Positions 11,067 through 14,487 of a stretch of DNA of 14,487 bases are shown here, in pieces. Every line of letters starts with the position of its first letter. The first letter of the stretch is position 1. Position numbers and translations under genes: made by a program. Source of the DNA: CAZTTG01 sp964615935 (GTDB lineage Bacteria > Planctomycetota > UBA1135 > GCA-002686595); contig CAZTTG010000123.1 of NCBI GenBank assembly GCA_964615935.1, positions 1-14,487 on the forward strand, written 5' to 3'. The notes under the pieces are model-generated. The model was not told the origin of the DNA. It did not search any database and saw nothing but the letters and a program-made list of their open reading frames with translations.

Positions 11067-12251
11067 ATGGCGAGCGAATCCAGCGCGCTCTCCGGCCTCG
11101 ATCTCGAGGGCCGGAGGGTGCTCATCCGGGTCGACTTCAACGTCCCCATCGATGACGCCGGCGGCGTGGGCGACGACACGCGCATCCGCGCCGCCCTGCC
11201 CACCCTGCGCGAGGTCCTCTCGCGCGGAGGCCGCCCGGTGCTGATGAGTCACCTGGGCCGTCCCAAGGGCGAGGTCGTGGACCGGTTGCGGCTGGACCCG
11301 GTCGCCGTCCGCCTGGGCGAGCTGCTCGGCGCGCCGGTGCAGAAGCTCGACCAGAGCGTCGGCGCCAGCGTCGAGCGAGCGGTGGCCGAGGCCCCCGCCG
11401 GCAGCGTCGTGCTGCTCGAGAACGTGCGCTTCCACCCCGGCGAGACCAAGGGCGATCCCGAGCTCTCGGCCGCCTTCGCGCGCCTGGGCGACGTGTTCGT
11501 GAACGACGCCTTCGGCTCCTCGCACCGGGCGCACTGCTCGGTGTCGGGCGTGGCCACCCACCTGCCCTCGGCGCCCGGCCTGCTCCTGGAGCGTGAGATC
11601 CGCGCCTTCGCCCGCGTGCTGCAGGACCCCGAGGGCCCCTTCGTGGCCGTGCTGGGCGGCGCCAAGGTCGCGGACAAGATCCCGGTGGTGGCCAACCTCC
11701 TGGACAAGGTGGACGCCATCCTGATCGGCGGGGCCATGGCCTACACCTTCTGCAAGGGCCAGGGCATCGCGGTGGGGAGCTCGCGCGTCGAGGACCAGCA
11801 GCTCGAGGAGACCCGCCGGCTCATGGCCGACGCGGCCGAGCGCGGGGTGGACGTCCTCCTGCCCGGCGACCACGTGGTGGCCCGCGAGCTGGCGGCCGAC
11901 GTCGAGTCGATGGTCACCGAGGGGCCCGAGATCCACGAGGGCTGGATGGGCCTGGACATCGGTCCGATGACCCGCGAGCGCTTCGCCGAGCGCATCGGGG
12001 GGGCGCGCACCCTGGTGTGGAACGGGCCCATGGGGGTCTTCGAGATGGAGGCCTTCCGGGCCGGCACCGAGGCCGTGGCCCGCGCCGCGGCCGCCTGCCC
12101 GGGCTTCACCGCGGTGGGGGGGGGCGACTCGGTGGCGGCGCTGGAGCTCCTGGGCCTGGCCGAGCGCATCGACCACGTCTCCACCGGCGGCGGAGCCTCG
12201 CTGGAGCTCCTGGGGGGGGCCGACCTGCCCGGGATCGCGGCGGTCCGCTAG
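11067..12251 (+). CDS. pgk: Phosphoglycerate kinase
   Basis: Phosphoglycerate kinase transfers the acyl phosphate of 1,3-bisphosphoglycerate to ADP, directly after the GAPDH step. The 394-residue length is normal for the monomeric bacterial enzyme. All standard blocks are present: RVDFNVP (21-27), SHLGRP (61-66), LLENVRFHPGE, FVNDAFGSSHR, LGGAKVADKI (from 196), GGAMAYTF, WNGPMGVFE, VGGGDSVAA (from 350) and the closing STGGGASLELL. The ATG at 11067 has GGGAG about seven bases upstream and starts 15 bases after the gap stop. The codons for the GGGD motif form a run of nine G (12116-12124), a place where sequencing or replication slippage would break the frame; here the frame is intact. A strong hairpin follows the TAG. 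Confidence 0.97.
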   Translation: MASESSALSGLDLEGRRVLIRVDFNVPIDDAGGVGDDTRIRAALPTLREVLSRGGRPVLMSHLGRPKGEVVDRLRLDPVAVRLGELLGAPVQKLDQSVGASVERAVAEAPAGSVVLLENVRFHPGETKGDPELSAAFARLGDVFVNDAFGSSHRAHCSVSGVATHLPSAPGLLLEREIRAFARVLQDPEGPFVAVLGGAKVADKIPVVANLLDKVDAILIGGAMAYTFCKGQGIAVGSSRVEDQQLEETRRLMADAAERGVDVLLPGDHVVARELAADVESMVTEGPEIHEGWMGLDIGPMTRERFAERIGGARTLVWNGPMGVFEMEAFRAGTEAVARAAAACPGFTAVGGGDSVAALELLGLAERIDHVSTGGGASLELLGGADLPGIAAVR

Positions 12252-12262
12252 CGCTCGTGAGT

Positions 12263-12295
12263 TAGCCCCTGGGGGCGGAGGGCCTCCAGGGGCTA
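12263..12295 (+). terminator. Strong hairpin after pgk, possible terminator or attenuator
   Basis: TAGCCCCTGG (12263-12272) and CCAGGGGCTA (12286-12295) are perfect ten-base inverse complements. Three more pairs (one G-U) extend the stem inward, leaving a seven-base loop. It begins 11 bases after the pgk stop. There is no T-run afterwards, so an intrinsic terminator is not certain; it could also be an mRNA-stabilising 3' hairpin. A second, smaller inverted repeat follows: GATCCGG (12301-12307) with CCGGATC (12324-12330). Confidence 0.55.
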
Positions 12296-12299
12296 CAAT
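12294..12299 (+). promoter_or_regulatory. Candidate -10 box upstream of rpe
   Basis: TACAAT matches five of six bases of the -10 consensus and starts on the last two bases of the post-pgk hairpin, 75 bases before the rpe ATG. No -35 element is recognisable in the GC-rich stem upstream. It may give rpe-accD its own promoter, but a chance match is possible. Confidence 0.25.
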
Positions 12300-12374
12300 A
12301 GATCCGGGCCGCGCCCTCCCGCGCCGGATCGGCAGGGGGGGCGGGCCCGCGCCTCCCGGAACCGACCCGATCCC

Positions 12375-13091
12375 ATGGCCGAGCGACCCATCCTGATCGC
12401 GCCTTCCCTGCTGTCCAGCGACTTCGCGCGCCTGGGCGAGGAGGCGCGCCGCGCCGAGGAGTGCGGGGCGGACTGGCATCACGTCGACGTGATGGACGGC
12501 CACTTCGTCCCCAACATCACGATCGGAGCCCCGGTGGTGGCCAGCCTGGCCCGGGTGGCGCGGGTGCCGCTGGACGTGCACCTGATGATCACCGAGCCGC
12601 TGCGCTACGTGCGGGACTTCGCCCGCGCCGGCGCCCACGTGCTCACCTTCCACGTCGAGGTGTGCGGCGCCCATCAGCCGGCCGAGGACGTGATCGCCGC
12701 CTTCCGCGACCAGGGGGTGTCCCGGGTGGGCCTGGCGCTGAATCCGGACACCCCCATCGAGCGCGCCGCCGACCTCTTGGATCGGGTGGACCTGGTGCTG
12801 GTGATGAGCGTGTTCCCGGGCTTCGGGGGCCAGGCCTTCATCCCCGAGGTCCTCTCCAAGGTGAGCTGGCTGCGGGAGCGCGGCTTCGACCGCGACGTGG
12901 AGATGGACGGCGGCCTGGACGCCGACACCCTCCCGCTGGCCGCGGCGGCCGGCGTCAACGCGCTGGTATCGGGCACGGCCCTCTTCGGGGCGCCCGACAT
13001 GAGGGAGGCGATCGCGAGCTTCCGGGTCCTCGCGGAGGAGGCCCGGAGCGAGTCCGCCAACAGGCCCGGAGCCTCGGGAGAAGCGACTTGA
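12375..13091 (+). CDS. rpe: Ribulose-phosphate 3-epimerase
   Basis: Interconverts ribulose-5-phosphate and xylulose-5-phosphate in the pentose phosphate pathway or the Calvin cycle. This TIM-barrel metalloenzyme shows IAPSLLSSDFA with S11, HHVDVMDGHFVPN with H36 and D38, DVHLMI with H69, SVFPGFGGQAF (145-155), EMDGGLD with D178, and the phosphate-binding SGTALFG. These are the metal ligands and catalytic aspartates of the family. At 238 residues it is slightly longer than usual because of a Glu/Ala/Ser-rich tail after about residue 220. The ATG at 12375 lacks a strong Shine-Dalgarno. The TGA stop overlaps the accD TTG start by four bases, so the pair is probably coupled. It lies 123 bases after pgk, with the hairpin and possible promoter between. 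Confidence 0.96.
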   Translation: MAERPILIAPSLLSSDFARLGEEARRAEECGADWHHVDVMDGHFVPNITIGAPVVASLARVARVPLDVHLMITEPLRYVRDFARAGAHVLTFHVEVCGAHQPAEDVIAAFRDQGVSRVGLALNPDTPIERAADLLDRVDLVLVMSVFPGFGGQAFIPEVLSKVSWLRERGFDRDVEMDGGLDADTLPLAAAAGVNALVSGTALFGAPDMREAIASFRVLAEEARSESANRPGASGEAT

Positions 13092-14194
13092 GCGAGCAGG
13101 GCGAAGAGAAGAAGCCGGCCGAGAAGCCGGCCGCTGCGGCCAGCGAAAACGAGCCCGCCGAGACCATCGGCGCGGAGGCCGCCGAGGCGGCGACTCCCGT
13201 GGAGAGCTCGCGCCCCTGGCGCCTGCGCAAGAAGAAGGACATGCCCGGCGGGCTGTGGCTGAAGTGCGAGAACTGCAGCCAGACCATCTACCGCAAGGAC
13301 CTGGAGGAGAAGGGGCGGGTGTGCCCCTCCTGCGACTTCCACTTCACCGTGCCGGGTCGCCAGCGGGTCGAGATGACGGTCGACGAGGACTCCTTCGAGG
13401 AGCGCTTCGCCGAGCTGGAGGCCCTGGACCGCCTGGAGTTCAACGACAAGGTCCCCTATTGCGAGAAGGTCGCCAAGACGGTGAAGCGCACCGGCCAGAA
13501 GGAGGCCCTCATCACCGGCCGGGGCCGGATCTGCGGGCGCCAGGTGGTGCTGGCGGTGCTGGACTTCTCCTTCATGGGCGGCTCCATGGGCGAGGTGGTG
13601 GGCGAGAAGATCGCCCTGGCCGCCGAGATGGCCGTGAGCGAGGGCGTTCCCCTGGTGATCTTCACCAGCTCCGGGGGCGCGCGCATGCACGAGGGTGTGC
13701 TCTCGCTGATGCAGATGGCCAAGACCTGCTCGGCGCTGTCGACCCTGAACCAGAAGGGCGGCTACTCCATCTGCGTCATGACCCACCCGACCACCGGCGG
13801 GGTGACGGCCTCCTTCGCCACGGTGTGCGACATCACCCTGGCCGAGCCCGGGGCCCTGATCGGCTTCGCGGGGCCGCGGGTCATCGCGACGACGATCAAG
13901 CAGGAGCTGCCGCCGGGCTTCCAGCGGGCGGAGTTCCTGATGAAGAAGGGCCAGCTCGACCGCATCGTGAAGCGCAAGGACCTGCGGGACATGCTGTCCC
14001 GGCTGATCGACTACGGCCGGGGCTCGCGGGTGGAGCGCGAGGAGGCGGAGAAGACGCTGGAGCCGGCCGAGCCCACCGGGGGGGGAGACGGGCGGGACCA
14101 GCCCGGCGGCGAGGCGGTCGAGGCGGAGGGCGCGGGTGAGGAGCAGGGGCCGCGGGACGTGCTCGAGCCGGCGCCGCGCGGCGGGGGGGATTGA
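13088..14194 (+). CDS. accD: Acetyl-CoA carboxylase carboxyltransferase subunit beta
   Basis: AccD, with AccA, transfers the carboxyl group from carboxybiotin on BCCP to acetyl-CoA, giving malonyl-CoA for fatty acid synthesis. The N-terminal zinc ribbon is present with C60, C63, C79 and C82. The carboxyltransferase core shows FMGGSMGEVVGEKI (from 162), SSGGARMHEG (194-203), MTHPTTGGVTASFA and LIGFAGPRVI, then LPPGFQRAEFL. I chose the TTG at 13088 because it overlaps the rpe stop as TTGA and has GGGAGAAG just upstream. The first ATG in frame, 13241, begins eight residues before the first zinc cysteine, so it would give a shorter protein that could still fold. The TTG start gives 368 residues with an Ala/Glu/Pro-rich extension of about 40 residues before the conserved region. 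The C-terminal 50 or so residues form an acidic Gly-rich tail. No accA, accB or accC is in the window. Confidence 0.95.
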   Translation: MSEQGEEKKPAEKPAAAASENEPAETIGAEAAEAATPVESSRPWRLRKKKDMPGGLWLKCENCSQTIYRKDLEEKGRVCPSCDFHFTVPGRQRVEMTVDEDSFEERFAELEALDRLEFNDKVPYCEKVAKTVKRTGQKEALITGRGRICGRQVVLAVLDFSFMGGSMGEVVGEKIALAAEMAVSEGVPLVIFTSSGGARMHEGVLSLMQMAKTCSALSTLNQKGGYSICVMTHPTTGGVTASFATVCDITLAEPGALIGFAGPRVIATTIKQELPPGFQRAEFLMKKGQLDRIVKRKDLRDMLSRLIDYGRGSRVEREEAEKTLEPAEPTGGGDGRDQPGGEAVEAEGAGEEQGPRDVLEPAPRGGGD

Positions 14195-14487
14195 GTACTC
14201 GGTGCGTCGCGCGCCGCGGAGCTGCGCGCGCCGGCACCTCGGCCGGGCGCTCACCGCTCGCGTGCTGCCCCCCCGGGGGATCCGTGGGGCCGTCAGGGGA
14301 CAGGACCGAGCGACGGGGGGCTGGAACGTTGGCCGATTGCACGCGGTTCCCGCGTGGAGTGCCTCCCGGCGGGCGGAAGAGCCGATGGACCGCCGCGCTG
14401 CGCGCGGCTGACGCCACGTGCGCTGCGCGCGCGGCTCACGGCGTCATACCCGGCCGAGGGGCCGGCCGGTGCTGACGCCGGGCGCGG
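14195..14487. other. Non-coding tail after accD with GC-rich inverted repeats
   Basis: I find no convincing gene in these 293 bases; the short open frames give Arg/Ala-rich sequence typical of antisense or random GC-rich reading. The last 90 bases hold several structured repeats. TGACGCC (14409-14415) and GGCGTCA (14440-14446) form an inverted repeat around a GCGC-rich loop. GCTGACGCC recurs directly at 14407-14415 and 14471-14479. CCGGCC (14450-14455) with GGCCGG (14460-14465) forms a compact hairpin with a four-base loop. None is followed by a T-tract. They may act in accD transcript ending or belong to a dispersed repeat family; the window ends before this can be judged. Confidence 0.55.
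14409..14465. repeat. Two adjacent inverted repeats downstream of accD
   Basis: The first hairpin has arms at 14409-14415 and 14440-14446 (TGACGCC/GGCGTCA). The second has arms at 14450-14455 and 14460-14465 (CCGGCC/GGCCGG), four bases later. Within the first loop and before it, two similar GCGCTGCGCGCG stretches occur (from about 14396 and from about 14420), so the segment may be a degenerate duplication. These pairs are seen directly; a role as terminator or REP-like element is inference. Confidence 0.45.

Noticed and set aside
12461..13087. Extension of the accD frame upstream through rpe
   Set aside because: This stretch is an alternative frame of rpe, which has a full set of catalytic residues; the TTG at 13088 fits the stop overlap and ribosome site.
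14136..14475. Short plus-strand frames at the right edge
   Set aside because: They encode Arg-rich, repeat-derived sequence with no ribosome site or recognisable domain.

Overview
The window is very GC-rich bacterial chromosome with nine intact genes plus one gene cut by the left edge. The gene set is mostly housekeeping: purine synthesis, tRNA modification, PLP homeostasis, glycolysis/Calvin-type sugar phosphate enzymes and fatty acid synthesis. It is joined to an FHA-domain Ser/Thr kinase and a protein built of carboxypeptidase-regulatory-like repeats. That combination, the composition and the form of PurN suggest a deep-branching, high-GC planctomycetote. Myxococcota or another high-GC lineage cannot be excluded by reading alone.

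Layout. (1) 1-2319, plus strand: the 3' part of a large repeat protein of unknown function, visibly less GC-biased than the rest. (2) 2320-2514: short convergent gap. (3) 2515-9593, minus strand: five co-directional genes, in transcription order tilS, yggS, FHA-Ser/Thr kinase, a divergent purine nucleoside phosphorylase-like gene, and purN. yggS/kinase overlap by 1 nt and the PNP-like gene/purN by 4 nt, so these pairs are probably translationally coupled. (4) 9594-10007: a 414-bp divergent control region with a candidate promoter facing gap and a G/C hairpin in the presumed leader. (5) 10008-14194, plus strand: gap, pgk, rpe, accD. gap-pgk are 15 bp apart, and rpe-accD overlap by 4 nt. A strong hairpin followed by a TACAAT box lies between pgk and rpe. 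(6) 14195-14487: no convincing gene, but GC-rich inverted and direct repeats.

How the genes work together: gap and pgk catalyse consecutive steps of triose metabolism, rpe links it to the pentose phosphate pathway, and accD supplies malonyl-CoA with partners encoded elsewhere. On the other strand, purN makes purines, tilS modifies tRNA-Ile, yggS buffers PLP, and the kinase is a membrane sensor of unknown input.

I found no mobile element, CRISPR array, RNA gene or defence system. The points most worth a second look are the PNP-like protein, whose usual phosphate and base-binding residues appear replaced; the roughly 550-residue unassigned C-terminal part of the kinase; and the compositional step at the left end. 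No clearly new multi-gene system is visible.
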